This document shows positions 34,741-45,600 of a stretch of 64,000 nt of DNA, one piece after another (position 1 is the first letter of the stretch; the number at the start of each line of letters is the position of its first letter). A program made the position numbers and the translations under genes. The stretch lies in NCBI RefSeq assembly GCF_014200725.1, contig NZ_JACHCL010000001.1, positions 682,001 through 746,000 on the forward strand. The letters run 5' to 3'. The stretch is from Janthinobacterium silvisoli. GTDB taxonomy: Bacteria > Pseudomonadota > Gammaproteobacteria > Burkholderiales > Burkholderiaceae_D. The notes under the pieces are model-generated. The model had not been told where the DNA came from. It did not search any database and saw nothing but the letters and a program-made list of their open reading frames with translations.

Positions 34741-35469
34741 ATGTCCGAGTCCAGCCTGGAACCCGATCTGTTTACCGTAGAAGCGGCGGCGCTGGCGGCC
34801 GCCCGCAGCATGCACGCCGATCTGAGCGCGCCCGGCGCGGAGCAGCGGCGCGTGCTTGGCGAGCTGATCGTTCATTACGAGCGCCTGATGCGTGAAACGC
34901 GCCGGCTGATACGCCGCAGCGACCGCGCCGAGCGCGACATGAATCAGCTGAACCGGCAATTGCAGGAGCTGGCCAGCCAGCTGGAATACCGCGCCACGCA
35001 CGACCCGCTGACGGGCGCCCTGAACCGCGGCGCCGTGATCGAACACGCGCAAAGCCGCCTGGCCTTGGGCGACATGGCCCTGATCGTGCTCGATATCGAC
35101 CTATTCAAGCAGGTCAACGACGACTTTGGCCATCCAGCGGGCGATGGCGTGATACAGGCCGTGGTCGATTGCCTGAAACGCCTGCTGGGCGATGAAACGG
35201 CCATCGGCCGGGTCGGTGGAGAAGAATTTTCCGTGGTCTGGCCCACCACCTCGCGCGACGACGCCGTCAAGGTGGCGCAACAGATTTGCGACACTATCGG
35301 CCGTCACCACCATGCGCCCCCCATCTCGCGCGCCATCACGGCCAGCGTGGGCCTGAGCTGGAACCGCGCCGGCACCGCATTCGAGACAGCCTACAGCCAC
35401 GCCGACCAAGCCTTGTATCAAGCCAAGCGCGAAGGACGCAATTGCGTTCGCCTGTGGCAGGAAAATTGA
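34741..35469 (+). CDS. siaD: SiaD-type diguanylate cyclase
   Basis: 242 residues from the ATG with GGGA 6 nt before it (the ATG at 34729 is too close to its site). Residues 40-90 form a coiled stalk (ERLMRETRRLIRRSDRAERD, QLNRQLQELASQLEYR) that in SiaD binds SiaC. The GGDEF domain runs from THDPLTGALNRGAV to the C-terminus, with catalytic VGGEEFSVVW (about 159). The position of the RxxD inhibitory site reads GDET, so product inhibition is not expected. It has no signal or membrane segment. It makes c-di-GMP when SiaC is dephosphorylated. Confidence 0.9.
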   Translation: MSESSLEPDLFTVEAAALAAARSMHADLSAPGAEQRRVLGELIVHYERLMRETRRLIRRSDRAERDMNQLNRQLQELASQLEYRATHDPLTGALNRGAVIEHAQSRLALGDMALIVLDIDLFKQVNDDFGHPAGDGVIQAVVDCLKRLLGDETAIGRVGGEEFSVVWPTTSRDDAVKVAQQICDTIGRHHHAPPISRAITASVGLSWNRAGTAFETAYSHADQALYQAKREGRNCVRLWQEN

Positions 35470-35472
35470 TCT

Positions 35473-36195
35473 TCAGTAGGAACTATCGTGGCGCGCCATG
35501 CTGCCATCGCGGCGCATGGCTTGCACGGCGCGCTGCATGGCAGCAAGCTGCGCTTCGGGCACGCGCTTGTTACAGGCCAGATAAGTCTGCACCCGCTTGA
35601 ATGTCAGCAGCGGCACCACCCGCGCATCCCAATCCTTGCCGGTGAACGGATTGCTGCCGACCGCCTTGCCGACCGCCCACAGGTCGATACGGCCCAACAG
35701 CAGCTTTTGCGGATTGATCCAGTCCTGCGTTACGGGCGCCACATTGAAACCGCGCTGGCGCAGATACTCTTCGCGCGCATCGCCCAATACCGTGCCTATG
35801 ATCAAACCGCGCGCATCATCGAGCGTGCGCAGCGCCAGGCGCCGGCCCGCCAGTCCGTACAAAACCCATTCGGCTTCGTTGAGGGGGCCTATCCAGCGGA
35901 ACAGCGCTTCGCGGTCCGGCGTGCGCGTGGTGGAAAACACGCAGGTGTCGGCATCGCGCAGCGCCTGCGCATACGCGCGTTTCCATGGCAGCAGCACCAT
36001 GCTGTAGCCTATGCCGGTACGCGCCATGATATCGCGCACCTTGGCCGTTTCGCGGCCCACGATCTGGTCGCCGTCCATCATGCTCGATGGCGCCAGATGC
36101 TGTTCGCCGACGATGCGCAGCCCGGCGGCCGCTCCGGCATTCGCCGCCAGCAGCAGCGCCGCTACCAGCAGCCATGCCCTTCGTCCCTGCTTCAT
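35473..36195 (-). CDS. periplasmic solute-binding-like protein (SBP_bac_3 fold)
   Basis: 240 residues. Signal peptide at 1-24 (AWLLVAALLLAANAGA). The rest has the layout of class 3 amino-acid-binding-like proteins of the kind without a linked transporter: LRIVGEQHLAPSSMMDGDQIVGRETAKVRDIM, VLLPWKRAYAQAL, CVFSTTRTPDREALFRWIGPL and LGDAREEYLRQRGF. This MxWxRA-type subgroup is common in beta- and gammaproteobacteria and its ligand is mostly unknown. It is convergent with siaD (3-bp gap), and no permease lies nearby. Confidence 0.85.
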   Translation of the reverse strand: MKQGRRAWLLVAALLLAANAGAAAGLRIVGEQHLAPSSMMDGDQIVGRETAKVRDIMARTGIGYSMVLLPWKRAYAQALRDADTCVFSTTRTPDREALFRWIGPLNEAEWVLYGLAGRRLALRTLDDARGLIIGTVLGDAREEYLRQRGFNVAPVTQDWINPQKLLLGRIDLWAVGKAVGSNPFTGKDWDARVVPLLTFKRVQTYLACNKRVPEAQLAAMQRAVQAMRRDGSMARHDSSY

Positions 36196-36398
36196 GCTCG
36201 CCTTCTTGTGCCTGTCTTATTATCGTGCCAGACCGCCAGACACCGCGCCCAGCCTGCTTCTGCCACCGGTTCGATGTTAGCATCCGATTCAGTTTTTCCG
36301 TTAGGAAATGTTGCTTGTAAGGTCATTATTTGATCGCGACGTGGCGGCAAGCCAACGCTGCAGGCGATCAGGGGGAAGAGCGGGAAGAAAGAAGGACT

Positions 36399-36494
36399 TG
36401 GCGGAAAACAGTAGGAGTCGAACCTACGGGAGAACGTCTGACGCCCTCCACCGGGTTTGAAGCCCGGCCACATCACCGGATGAGTGTGCTTTCC
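36399..36494 (-). tRNA. selC: tRNA-Sec (anticodon TCA)
   Basis: 96 nt including the encoded CCA. The 8-bp acceptor stem (GGAAAGCA with TGTTTTCC), a long 6-bp D stem, anticodon loop CTTCAAA (anticodon TCA, reads UGA), an extended variable arm and the T arm GTAGG-TTCGACT-CCTAC identify selenocysteine tRNA. It lies 12 bp after selB, so Sec insertion genes are complete here: selA, selB, selC and a UGA-containing fdnG. Confidence 0.97.
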
Positions 36495-36506
36495 GTAGTG
36501 CCTGAG

Positions 36507-38462
36507 CTAGATATTGATGGGACTGCTGCTATACGACCACTGCGCATGCGGCCGCAATAAATGCCCATTACCAACACGGCGAGTATAACCGACACGGTCA
36601 AAAAACTCCAAAACCTGTATCGCCCGCTTGCGCCCCAGGCCGCTGGCGTCGCGGAACACGGCCGCGCCGACGGCGCCGGAACCCGTTTCCAGCCCCGCAT
36701 CCACTGCCGCTTTTTCAGCCAGCTCGCGCGCCAGCTGGGCCAGTTCGGCCAGCGCCGCCGGATGATAAAACAGGTCGTGCACCACCTGGCTGATCTGGCC
36801 CGCCTTGGCAAGTTTACGCAGCAAACGCCGCGCTTCGTCTTCAGCAAGGCTGAATTCACGCGCCAGGTCGCGCGTCCATGGCGGGTCGAAACGGCCGCGC
36901 GCCAGCGCCGCCAGCATCGGCTCAGCCACCTGCTGTTCCTGCGCCGTCAAGGCCACGCTATGACCGGGCAAATGCAGGCTGGCGCCCAGCGATTGCACCT
37001 CGCCGCCGGCCAGCAATTCATCGACCAGGCCAGTCCACAGCGCGTCTTCCATCTCGGTGTCGACGATGCGTTTCAAACGCCACAGTTCCGGCCCTGCTTC
37101 GTCGGGCGCGCGCGCATGGAAATTCTCCAGCGCCAGCAGCACGCGCTGGCGCAGCGCATCCCAGGCGGCAGGCGCCAGCAGCAAGGCGTCGCCACCGCGC
37201 AAGGCGATGCGCCGCGTATCGTCCGGCAGTGCGATGGCGGCCGCTGGCAGCAGCGACAGGCGCACCAGCAGCGATACGCGCAAACCCAAGGGACTTTGCG
37301 CCAGCAAGGCCGCGTAATCGCCCTGCGCGATAAACGCAGCCAAAGCATCGAGCCAGGCCAGGCGCGCTGGACTGCGCCGCTTGCGCGCCGGGCCGAACGG
37401 GTCGAGCACCAGGCCGCCGCCCACCGTTTGCGTCGCTTGTCCATTGCGCACCACGAACCGGTCGCCGGGCACCGCATGCATGGGCGCCTCGAATACCAGT
37501 TGCACCCTGCCCGTTTCCCCTGGCGACAGGCTGTCGCCATCGAGTGGCACGGCGCGCGCCAGTTGGTGCGCCGCGCCCAGGTGAACATGCAGCGGCGACC
37601 AGGCTTTCAATTGGAGGCCAGCGTCGGGCAGCAGGGTCAGTTCCACATCGATGCGTTCCGAACACTGGGCCAGCTCGGGCGCAACGATCCAGTTGCCCCG
37701 TTCGATGCGTTCGCGGGCGATGCCGGCCAGGTTCAGCGCCAGGCGCTGGCCCGCCAGGCCAGTTTCAGTAGCGCGGTTTTGTGCATGGATGCTGCGCACC
37801 CGCGCCTGCGCGCCGCCCGGCACCAGCTGCAGCGTGTCGCCTGTTTGCGCGCGTCCCGCCAGCGCCGTGCCCGTGATAATGGTGCCCTGTCCCGACAAGG
37901 TGAACAACCGGTCCACGCCCAGGCGGAACAGGCGCCGTTCATCGCGCTGCGGCAGGCTGCGCGACACTTGCGTCAAATGCACCAGCAAGGCGGCCACGCC
38001 AGGGTCGCCATCCATGCTGGCGGCGGTCGGAAAAATCGGGCTGCCGGCCAGCGGCGTGCCATCGAGCAGCGCTTCGATATCGGCTTCCACCTGGGCCACG
38101 CGGGCGCCATCGGCGCGGTCGATCTTGGTCAATGCCACGGCGCCCCGCGTCACGCCCAGCAGCTGCAAAATCGCCAGGTGCTCCTGCGTCTGCGGCATGA
38201 TGCCGTCATCGGCCGCCACCACCAGCAGGGCGAAATCGATGCCGGTCACGCCGGACGCCATGGTGCGGATGAATTTTTCGTGGCCGGGCACGTCGATCAC
38301 GCCCAGCACCGTGCCGTCTGGCAGCGGCAGATAGGCGTAACCGAGTTCGATCGAAATGCCGCGTACCTGCTCTTCCTTCAAGCGGTCCGTATGCACGCCC
38401 GTCAGCGCGCGCGTGAGCGTGGTCTTGCCATGGTCGATATGGCCTGCGGTGCCGACGATCAT
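36507..38462 (-). CDS. selB: selenocysteine-specific elongation factor SelB
   Basis: 651 residues from the ATG that overlaps the selA stop (ATGA); an upstream in-frame ATG lies in selA. GTPase marks are [13 protein letters not shown] (P-loop), [32 protein letters not shown] and LTKIDRAD, then EF-Tu-like domains 2 and 3, and C-terminal winged helices (about 430-651) that bind the SECIS hairpin. It brings Sec-tRNA-Sec to the ribosome at the fdnG UGA. Confidence 0.96.
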   Translation of the reverse strand: MIVGTAGHIDHGKTTLTRALTGVHTDRLKEEQVRGISIELGYAYLPLPDGTVLGVIDVPGHEKFIRTMASGVTGIDFALLVVAADDGIMPQTQEHLAILQLLGVTRGAVALTKIDRADGARVAQVEADIEALLDGTPLAGSPIFPTAASMDGDPGVAALLVHLTQVSRSLPQRDERRLFRLGVDRLFTLSGQGTIITGTALAGRAQTGDTLQLVPGGAQARVRSIHAQNRATETGLAGQRLALNLAGIARERIERGNWIVAPELAQCSERIDVELTLLPDAGLQLKAWSPLHVHLGAAHQLARAVPLDGDSLSPGETGRVQLVFEAPMHAVPGDRFVVRNGQATQTVGGGLVLDPFGPARKRRSPARLAWLDALAAFIAQGDYAALLAQSPLGLRVSLLVRLSLLPAAAIALPDDTRRIALRGGDALLLAPAAWDALRQRVLLALENFHARAPDEAGPELWRLKRIVDTEMEDALWTGLVDELLAGGEVQSLGASLHLPGHSVALTAQEQQVAEPMLAALARGRFDPPWTRDLAREFSLAEDEARRLLRKLAKAGQISQVVHDLFYHPAALAELAQLARELAEKAAVDAGLETGSGAVGAAVFRDASGLGRKRAIQVLEFFDRVGYTRRVGNGHLLRPHAQWSYSSSPINI

Positions 38463-39865
38463 GGATGCAGCTGCCCGAGCTGCTGCACGAAAGCGGGCAT
38501 ATGCGCTTCTTCCAGGCAGCGCAAATCGAGCCATAAGGTATCTTGCCCGATGCGGCCGATCACCGGTTGCGGCAAGCCCCGCAAGCGCTGCTCCAGCACG
38601 CCGAGCGCATTGCTCAGGCGCGAGCTGGGAGCACTGCGGATGGCCAGGCCACAGCTTGGGAGCTGATCGACGGGCAAGGCGCCGCTGCCGATCTGGCTCA
38701 GCATGGATTCCACTTTGATCACATACTTATCGCCCAGCGCCTGCTGCAGCAGCGGCGCGATTTCCTCTGCCTGGCTGCGCATGGCGGCGGCGGGACGCGT
38801 CAGCAAACGCAAGGTCGTCAGGCGTTCGGTCAGCAAATCCGGCGCGCGGTACAGCTGCAACACCGGCTCCAGCGCGGCCAGGGTCAGCTTGCCGACTCTT
38901 AATGCGCGCTTTAATGGATTGCGTTTGATCTTCGCGATCAGGTCGGCGCGGCCGACGATTACGCCGCACTGCGGGCCGCCCAGCAGCTTGTCGCCGCTGA
39001 AGGTCACCAGGTCGGCGCCCGCCTCGATCGTTTCACGCACCGTGGTTTCATGCGGCAAGCCATATTGCGCCAGATCGACCAGGGTGCCGCTGCCCAGGTC
39101 CACGGCGGTAGGAATCGCATGCTGCGCGGCCAACGGCACTAGCGCATCGAGTTCCACGCTCTTGGTGAAACCGGTAATCGCGTAATTGCTGCAATGGACC
39201 TTCATCAGCAAGGCAGTTTTTTCATTGATACCGTTGGCGTAATCGGCCAGGTGTGTGCGGTTGGTGCTGCCCACTTCGCGCAGCACGGCGCCGGCGCGCG
39301 TCATCACGTCGGGGATGCGGAAGGCGCCGCCGATTTCCACCAGCTCGCCGCGCGAGACGATCACCTCTTTACCCTGCGCCAGGGTATTTAACATCAGCAG
39401 CACGGCGGCCGCGTTGTTGTTGACGACGGTGGCCGCTTCGGCGCCCGTCAATTCGCGCAGCAATTCCTCGACCAGGTCGTCGCGGTCACCGCGTTTGCCC
39501 GTTTCCAGATCAAATTCCAGATTCATCGGCCATTGCAGCGCTTCGACCACCGCCTGCACGGCGCTATCCGGCAACAGCGCGCGGCCCAGGTTCGTATGCA
39601 GCACCGTGCCTGTCAAATTAAACACGGGCTTCAGGTGCGAGCGCGACTGCTCGCGCAGCCGCACGCCTGTCTGGGCCACGATGGTTTCCAAGGTGGCCGC
39701 CTCTTCCAGCGCGGCGCCCGCCAGCATCGCTGCCCGCAGTTCGGCCAGCAGCGCCCGCGCGCACGCCAGGGTTTGCACGCGACCGTATTCGGCGATCAAG
39801 GCCAGACAAGCTGCATGACCAAGGATGCGGTCGACCGAGGGCAGGTGCACGGTTTGTTCGCTCAT
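38459..39865 (-). CDS. selA: L-seryl-tRNA(Sec) selenium transferase
   Basis: 468 residues from the ATG overlapping the fdhE stop by one base (TAATG). PLP-enzyme family: an N-terminal [10 protein letters not shown] segment that contacts tRNA-Sec, [30 protein letters not shown], a cofactor lysine in [18 protein letters not shown] (about residue 289), and a C-terminal [10 protein letters not shown]. It converts Ser-tRNA-Sec to Sec-tRNA-Sec with selenophosphate. The selenophosphate synthase gene (selD) is not in the window. Confidence 0.96.
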   Translation of the reverse strand: MSEQTVHLPSVDRILGHAACLALIAEYGRVQTLACARALLAELRAAMLAGAALEEAATLETIVAQTGVRLREQSRSHLKPVFNLTGTVLHTNLGRALLPDSAVQAVVEALQWPMNLEFDLETGKRGDRDDLVEELLRELTGAEAATVVNNNAAAVLLMLNTLAQGKEVIVSRGELVEIGGAFRIPDVMTRAGAVLREVGSTNRTHLADYANGINEKTALLMKVHCSNYAITGFTKSVELDALVPLAAQHAIPTAVDLGSGTLVDLAQYGLPHETTVRETIEAGADLVTFSGDKLLGGPQCGVIVGRADLIAKIKRNPLKRALRVGKLTLAALEPVLQLYRAPDLLTERLTTLRLLTRPAAAMRSQAEEIAPLLQQALGDKYVIKVESMLSQIGSGALPVDQLPSCGLAIRSAPSSRLSNALGVLEQRLRGLPQPVIGRIGQDTLWLDLRCLEEAHMPAFVQQLGQLHP

Positions 39866-40905
39866 TACTGTGCGCCCCCTTTGCCCAGCCACAGCAGCGG
39901 ATTGCCGCTGGCGCGCTGGTAGCCGGCTTCGCCCACCAACAGATCGAGCATCAGGCTGGCCAGATCGTCGGCCACCGGTTCGACCTGGTAATCGTGTTCC
40001 TGGTTGAAGACCTTGCGGTAGGTGTGGCAATCGTCGCAGGTTTCCGCGCGCGCCACTTTTTTCGGATCGTTGGCCTTGTTGGGCAATTTGTCGTCCTTGG
40101 CCGTCACCGGGTCGAACGGCGCCGCATCGGCTGCGTCCAATCCCTGATAAGCGATCTTGCCATTCTGTTCGCAAGTCGAGCACTTGACGCGCACCATATG
40201 CCATTCGCTTTCGCAGATGCCGCAATGCAGGTAACGATAACCTTGCGCCTGGCCGCCGATGCGGATCACGCTGGCGACAGGATGCGAACCGCAGACCGGG
40301 CACAAGGTACCCGTTTCCAGGTCGGGCACGCGGGTGGCGCGCAACTGGCTGGCCGAGACCGACCACAGGATTTGCAGGGCGGCCGCGACAAACGGCGCAT
40401 GCATGGGATTGAGGTTGTCGCCATTTTCATCGAGCACGGCGTCGGCGCAGGCTTCCAGCGCTTCGCCATCGAGTGCGCGCAGCTGCGCCAGCACTTGCGT
40501 CAAGCCACCAGCCAGCGCGGGCTGGCGTGCGGCCGTGGCCGCCAGTTCATCGAGCAAACTATTAAAAATCGTGCGCCAGACAGGTGGGCGCGCACCGCTG
40601 ACAGGCAGCACCGGCATGCGATGCTGTATCGCGCGGCCCAGCACTTCGGCGTCCGCCACGGGAACGGCATTCGGCGCCAGGCCCGCTACCACGGCTGCCT
40701 GCGCATCGGCCAGCGCAGCCATCAGCAGCAGATAACCCTGCATGCCCGCATCGACGGGGATGCCCTTGATATTGCCTTGCGCCAATTCACGCAAGCGCAC
40801 AGCGCGCGCCGTAAACAGGCTACTTGGCTGCGGCAGCAGCAGGCGCGGAATCGCGTTGTGGTCCAGGCCTTCGATTTCGCCTGGCTGGAGTATGCGTTGT
40901 ACCAC
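39865..40905 (-). CDS. fdhE: formate dehydrogenase accessory protein FdhE
   Basis: 346 residues from a GTG start (VVQRILQPGEIEGL); no in-frame ATG gives the right N-terminus, and the preceding bases hold GGGAAAA at a fair distance. FdhE marks: a helical N-terminal half, then four cysteine pairs for two rubredoxin-like iron sites: CPVCGSHPV, HCGICESEW, CSTCEQNG and CDDCHTYRK. It is needed for maturation or delivery of respiratory formate dehydrogenase. It is coupled to selA by start/stop overlap, and follows fdnI with a 136-bp gap carrying a palindrome. Confidence 0.93.
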   Translation of the reverse strand: MVQRILQPGEIEGLDHNAIPRLLLPQPSSLFTARAVRLRELAQGNIKGIPVDAGMQGYLLLMAALADAQAAVVAGLAPNAVPVADAEVLGRAIQHRMPVLPVSGARPPVWRTIFNSLLDELAATAARQPALAGGLTQVLAQLRALDGEALEACADAVLDENGDNLNPMHAPFVAAALQILWSVSASQLRATRVPDLETGTLCPVCGSHPVASVIRIGGQAQGYRYLHCGICESEWHMVRVKCSTCEQNGKIAYQGLDAADAAPFDPVTAKDDKLPNKANDPKKVARAETCDDCHTYRKVFNQEHDYQVEPVADDLASLMLDLLVGEAGYQRASGNPLLWLGKGGAQ

Positions 40906-40980
40906 GGAAGTTTTCCCATCAAAAAAGGGCTGTAAAAGTATTTTAGTCGATAACGTTCTATCTAGACGCAACGTAAAACC

Positions 40981-41007
40981 GGGGTCAGACCCGACGGGTC
41001 TGACCCC
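40981..41007. repeat. REP-like palindrome
   Basis: GGGGTCAGACCC, GAC, GGGTCTGACCCC: a perfect 12-bp stem in the fdnI-fdhE gap. On the minus strand it is followed by GGTTTTA, so it may also act as a weak terminator or processing hairpin between fdnI and fdhE. Palindromes with this core are recurrent in related genomes (recollection, not tested). Confidence 0.65.
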
Positions 41008-41041
41008 AGCTCTTGCAGTTGGGCTCAGCAGCAAAGAACCA

Positions 41042-41725
41042 TCAGTCCTTTGAATGCCTCACCACATCCTCAAACCACCGCGGATGATGCTTGCGCGCCC
41101 AGCCGTAGGTGACGGTGCCGCGCACCATGGCGCCGATCGAGCCCTTGACCCACAAGGCCGCATAGATATGCACGATGATGGCGCAGATGATGCCAAACGC
41201 GCACACGGCGTGCAGCACGGCGGCCGCGCGCACGACGTCGATCGGGAAATAGAACGCGAAATAGGCGCGCCAGATCACGATGCCCGAGACCAGCAAGCCC
41301 AGCATGCACAGCAACAGTGTGTAGAACAGCAGCTTCTGGCCGGCATTGTATTTGCCGATCTTGGGCAGCTTTTCTTCCCGGTTGTTGAGCACGTCGTCCA
41401 TCTGTTTCAGCCATTGCTTGTCGCCCTCTTCGAACTTATTGTGGTGCCAGAAGCGCACCACCAGGATCGCGAACGAGACAAACATCACCAGGCCGGCGAA
41501 CGGGTGCAAAATGCGCGTCCATTGGCCGCCGCCGAACAGATTGGCCAGCCACGCCATCGACGGATGGAACATGGACAGGCCGGACAAGGCCAGCATCACA
41601 AACGTAATGGCGGTCACCCAGTGATTCGAACGCTCGTTGGGGTTGTAGCGTTGAATCAAAGGATTACCATCCTTGTCGCGCAGCTTGCCGTCATGGCGCT
41701 CACTATGGGTGTCATTATGGCTCAT
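41042..41725 (-). CDS. fdnI: formate dehydrogenase cytochrome b556 subunit
   Basis: 227 residues from the ATG after GGAGGAGG, overlapping the fdnH end by 11 bp. Four membrane helices carry the FdnI/FdoI pattern: [32 protein letters not shown] (first heme His near position 33), [19 protein letters not shown], and [26 protein letters not shown], with His ligands for two b hemes. It passes electrons from FdnH to quinone. The polar N-terminal 20 residues ([20 protein letters not shown]) are longer than in E. coli. Confidence 0.94.
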   Translation of the reverse strand: MSHNDTHSERHDGKLRDKDGNPLIQRYNPNERSNHWVTAITFVMLALSGLSMFHPSMAWLANLFGGGQWTRILHPFAGLVMFVSFAILVVRFWHHNKFEEGDKQWLKQMDDVLNNREEKLPKIGKYNAGQKLLFYTLLLCMLGLLVSGIVIWRAYFAFYFPIDVVRAAAVLHAVCAFGIICAIIVHIYAALWVKGSIGAMVRGTVTYGWARKHHPRWFEDVVRHSKD

Positions 41726-42638
41726 GATGCTCCTCCTCCCGGATGCGCTGGGCCTCTTCCAAGGCTTCGTGTTCCTCATCCTTGCTCACTTCGTTCGGAC
41801 CGACACGCGTGTAATGGAACAGGCCAGCCAGGGCCGTGACGGCCATGCCGGCCACCGCGAGCGGCTTGGACCAGCCCTTCCAGAAGCCCACCATCGGGCT
41901 GATGCGCGGGCGTTCCGGCAGGTTCGAATACAGCTTCGGCTTGTCCGCATGGTGCAGCACGTACATCACGTGCGTGCCGCCCACGCCCAGCGGATCGTAC
42001 AGGCCCGCGTTCTCGAAGCCGCGCGACTTCAGGTCTTCGATGCGCTCTTCCGCATGCACCTTCATGTCCTCCTTGGTGCCGAAGACGATGGCGCCCGTCG
42101 GGCAGGTTTTCACGCAGGCCGGCTCCTGGCCCACGGCAACGCGGTCCGAACAGAGCGTGCACTTGTAGGCGCGGTCATCCTTTTTCGAAATGCGGGGCAC
42201 GTCGAAAGGACAACCGGCCACGCAGTAGCCGCAACCGATGCAGTTTTCCTGGTGGAAATCCACGATGCCATTCGTGTATTGCACGATGGCGCCCGGCGAA
42301 GGGCAGGCCTTCAGACAGCCCGGATCGTCGCAGTGCATGCAGCCATCCTTGCGGATCAGCCACTCGAGATTGCCTGCCTCGTTTTCGTGTTCGGCAAAAC
42401 GCATCACCGTCCACGATTGCGGCGTCAGGTCGGTCGGGTTGTCATAGGTGCCGTGGTTTTCGCCCACTTCATCACGCAGGTCGTTCCACTCCATGCACGC
42501 CGTCTGGCATGCCTTGCAACCGATGCATTTCGACACATCGATCAGCTTGGCAACGGTGCCGGTGACGGGACTGCGCGCCTGCGGCGGCGTTACCGTGGTG
42601 GCGGACAAGCGCCGGATATCTAAGGATTGCAAAGACAT
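41715..42638 (-). CDS. fdnH: formate dehydrogenase iron-sulfur subunit
   Basis: 307 residues. Four 4Fe-4S clusters: [15 protein letters not shown] (about 39), [21 protein letters not shown] (about 99), [18 protein letters not shown] (about 132) and [22 protein letters not shown] (about 161). A single C-terminal membrane helix ([20 protein letters not shown], about 262) follows and anchors it with FdnI. It wires FdnG in the periplasm to FdnI in the membrane. It starts 13 bp after the fdnG stop. Confidence 0.96.
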   Translation of the reverse strand: MSLQSLDIRRLSATTVTPPQARSPVTGTVAKLIDVSKCIGCKACQTACMEWNDLRDEVGENHGTYDNPTDLTPQSWTVMRFAEHENEAGNLEWLIRKDGCMHCDDPGCLKACPSPGAIVQYTNGIVDFHQENCIGCGYCVAGCPFDVPRISKKDDRAYKCTLCSDRVAVGQEPACVKTCPTGAIVFGTKEDMKVHAEERIEDLKSRGFENAGLYDPLGVGGTHVMYVLHHADKPKLYSNLPERPRISPMVGFWKGWSKPLAVAGMAVTALAGLFHYTRVGPNEVSKDEEHEALEEAQRIREEEHHEP

Positions 42639-42651
42639 TATCGATCTCCCA

Positions 42652-45600
42652 TCATGCTTTTTCCACCTTCACGAGGAAGGACTTGAATTCCGGCGTTTGC
42701 GAATTCGCATCCCCCACGCCCGGCGTCAGGGTATTAATCAGATACCCCGGCTTGGCCACACCCGTAAAGCCCCAGTGCAGCGGCAGGCCCACGGTATGCA
42801 CCGGCTTGCCTTCGATGATCAAAGCCTTGATGCGCTTGGTCACTACCGCCTTGGCGATGATATGGCCCCGCTTGGAGCTGACCCTCACCTCGCCACCCGC
42901 CACCACGCCGATGCTCTTGGCCAGCTCTTCGCCAATTTCAACGAATTGCTGCGGCTGGATGATGGAGTTCAGCTTGGCATGCTTGGTCCAGAAGTGGAAA
43001 TGCTCGGTCAGACGATAGCTGGTCGCCACATGCGGATATTCCTCATGCGTGCCGAACATCTTGCGGTCATCGTCGAACACGCGGGCGCCCGGATTGCTGG
43101 TCGCGCGCGGGTTTTTCGGATGCATGGGGTTGTAGCCCAATGGGTTTTCGAACGGCTCGTAATGCTCGGGGAATGGCCCTTCAGCCATCGCTCCGCGCGC
43201 AAAGAAACGCGCCACACCTTCGCCCAGCATGATGAACGGACCCATGCCGTTTTCCGGCGGTTCGTCGACCTTGAAGTCGGGCACGTCGGCGCCGGTCCAG
43301 TTGGTGCCATTCCAGGCGATCAACTTGCGGGTCGGATCGAAAGGCTTGCCCTTCAAGTCGCACGAGGCGCGGTTGTACAGCACGCGGCGGTTGGCCGGCC
43401 ATGCCCAGGCCCAGCCCAGGGTCTGGCCGATGCCCGTCGGGTCGCTATTGTCGCGGCGTCCCATCTGGTTGCCCGCCTGCGTCCAGCAGCCGGCGAAGAT
43501 CCAGCAACCGCTGGTGGTCGTGCCATCGTCGCGCAATTGCGCAAACGAGGCCAGCTGTTCACCTTTTTTCACCAGCAGCTTGGTGGCGTCCTTCGGATCG
43601 TACAGGTCGACCAGCGCCTTGCCGTTGAATTCCCGTGCCAATTCCTCCGGTTGCGGGCTATGCGGCTGCGCATAGTTCCACGTCAGGTTGACGATAGGGT
43701 CAGGGAACTTGCCGCCCTCTTTCTGGTACAGGGTGCGCATGCGCAGGAACAGGCCCGACATGATCTCAAGGTCGCTGCGCGCCTGGCCCGGCGGTTCCGA
43801 CGCTTGCCAATGCCATTGCAAGACACGCGAAGAACTCACCAGCGAACCGCGCTCTTCGGCGAAGCAGCTGGTCGGCAGGCGGAACACTTCCGTCATGATC
43901 TTGCTCGGATCGACTTCGTGGTACTGCCCGTGCGGTTTCCAGAATTCGCCCGTTTCCACCGCCAGCGGGTCCATCACCACCAGGAACTTCAGCTTGGACA
44001 GCGCTTCCGTGACCTTTTGCTTGTTCGGCGCGGACGCGATGACGTTGAAGCCCTGGCAGATATAGCCGGTCATCTTGCCTTGGTGCATCAGCTCGATGGC
44101 TTGCATCAAGTCGTACGGCTTGTCGAGCTTGGGCAGGTAGTCGTAGGCGAAATTATTGTCCGCGGTGGCGAAATCGCCCCACCACGTCTTCATGAAGCTG
44201 ACGTGGAACTTGCGGTAATTACTCCAGTAGCTGAGCTGATTAGGGCGCAGCGGCTTGGTGGCGCGCGCGGCGATAAAGGCGTCGAAATCCTGTTCACCCT
44301 CGTTCGGCAGGGTCATATAACCCGGCAACAAGTTAGACATCAGGCCCAGGTCGGTCAGACCCTGGATATTCGAGTGGCCGCGCAAGGCGTTCATGCCGCC
44401 GCCGGCGATGCCCATATTGCCCAGCAACAGTTGCACCATGGCGCCCGTGCGGATGGTTTGTGCGCCCGTCGAGTGGTGCGTCCAGCCCAGTGCGTACAGG
44501 ATGGTGCCGGCGCGTCCAGGCACGGCGGTCGAAGCGAGCGCCTCCGCCACCTTGTGGAACTTGTCCGCCGACACGCCGCATGTGCGCTCGACCATCTCGG
44601 TCGTGTAGCGCGCATAGTGCTTCTTCATCATCTGGTAGACGCAGCGCGGGTGCTCCAGGGTCGGGTCGACCTTGGCATAACCGTCGGCGCCGATTTCGTA
44701 ATCCCAGGTGGCCTTGTCGGTGTACTTGCCTTTTTCCTTGTCGAAACCAGAGAACAGGCCGTCTTCGAACGCATAGTCTTCGCGCACGATGAAAGGCATG
44801 TCCGTGTAGTTGCGCACGTACTCATGCTGGATCTTGTCGTTCGTCAGCAGATAATTGATGATCGCGCCGAGGAAGACGATGTCCGTGCCGGTACGCGTGG
44901 CGCAGTAGTAGTCTGCCACGGATGCGGTACGGGTAAAACGCGGATCGACAACGATCAGCTTGGCCTTGTTATGCGCCTTCGCTTCCGTTACCCATTTGAA
45001 TCCGCAAGGATGTGCTTCTGCTGCATTGCCGCCCATGACCAAAATCACATCGGCATTCTTGATATCGACCCAATGATTCGTCATCGCGCCACGGCCAAAC
45101 GTCGGGGCAAGACCTGCCACCGTCGGTCCGTGTCATACACGCGCCTGATTATCAAAGGTCAGCATCCCCATGCTGCGCACTGTCTTGTGGGTCAGGTAAC
45201 CGACCTCGTTGCTGCCGGCGGACGCGGCCAGCATGCCGGTGGAGAGCCAGCGGTTGACGGTCTTGCCGTCGGCATTCTTTTCGATCAGGTTGGCGTCCCG
45301 GTCATCCTTCATCAGGCGCGCGATCTTGTCGAGCGCCACGTCCCAGGAGATCGGTTGCCATTCCGTGCCGCCCGGTGCGCGGTATTCCGGCACTTTGAGA
45401 CGGTTAGGACTGTGGATGAAGTCGATCAAGCTGGCGCCTTTCGGGCACAGCGTGCCGCGATTGACGGGGTGATCGGCATCGCCTTCCACGTGGATGATGC
45501 TGGAAACGGCGTTTTTCGCGCCATCGCCCAGTCCATACAGCAGGACGCCACATCCTACCGAACAGTAAGGACAGGTATTGCGTGTCTCGGTGGTGCGAGA

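Noticed and set aside
36561-38666. A 701-codon plus-strand frame opposite selB
   Set aside because: Shadow frame rich in Gln, Arg and His; selB on the other strand has all GTPase motifs.
45121-45140. Apparent stop codon splitting the formate dehydrogenase gene into two genes or a pseudogene
   Set aside because: The UGA is in the known selenocysteine position with a SECIS hairpin, and selA, selB and selC are adjacent.
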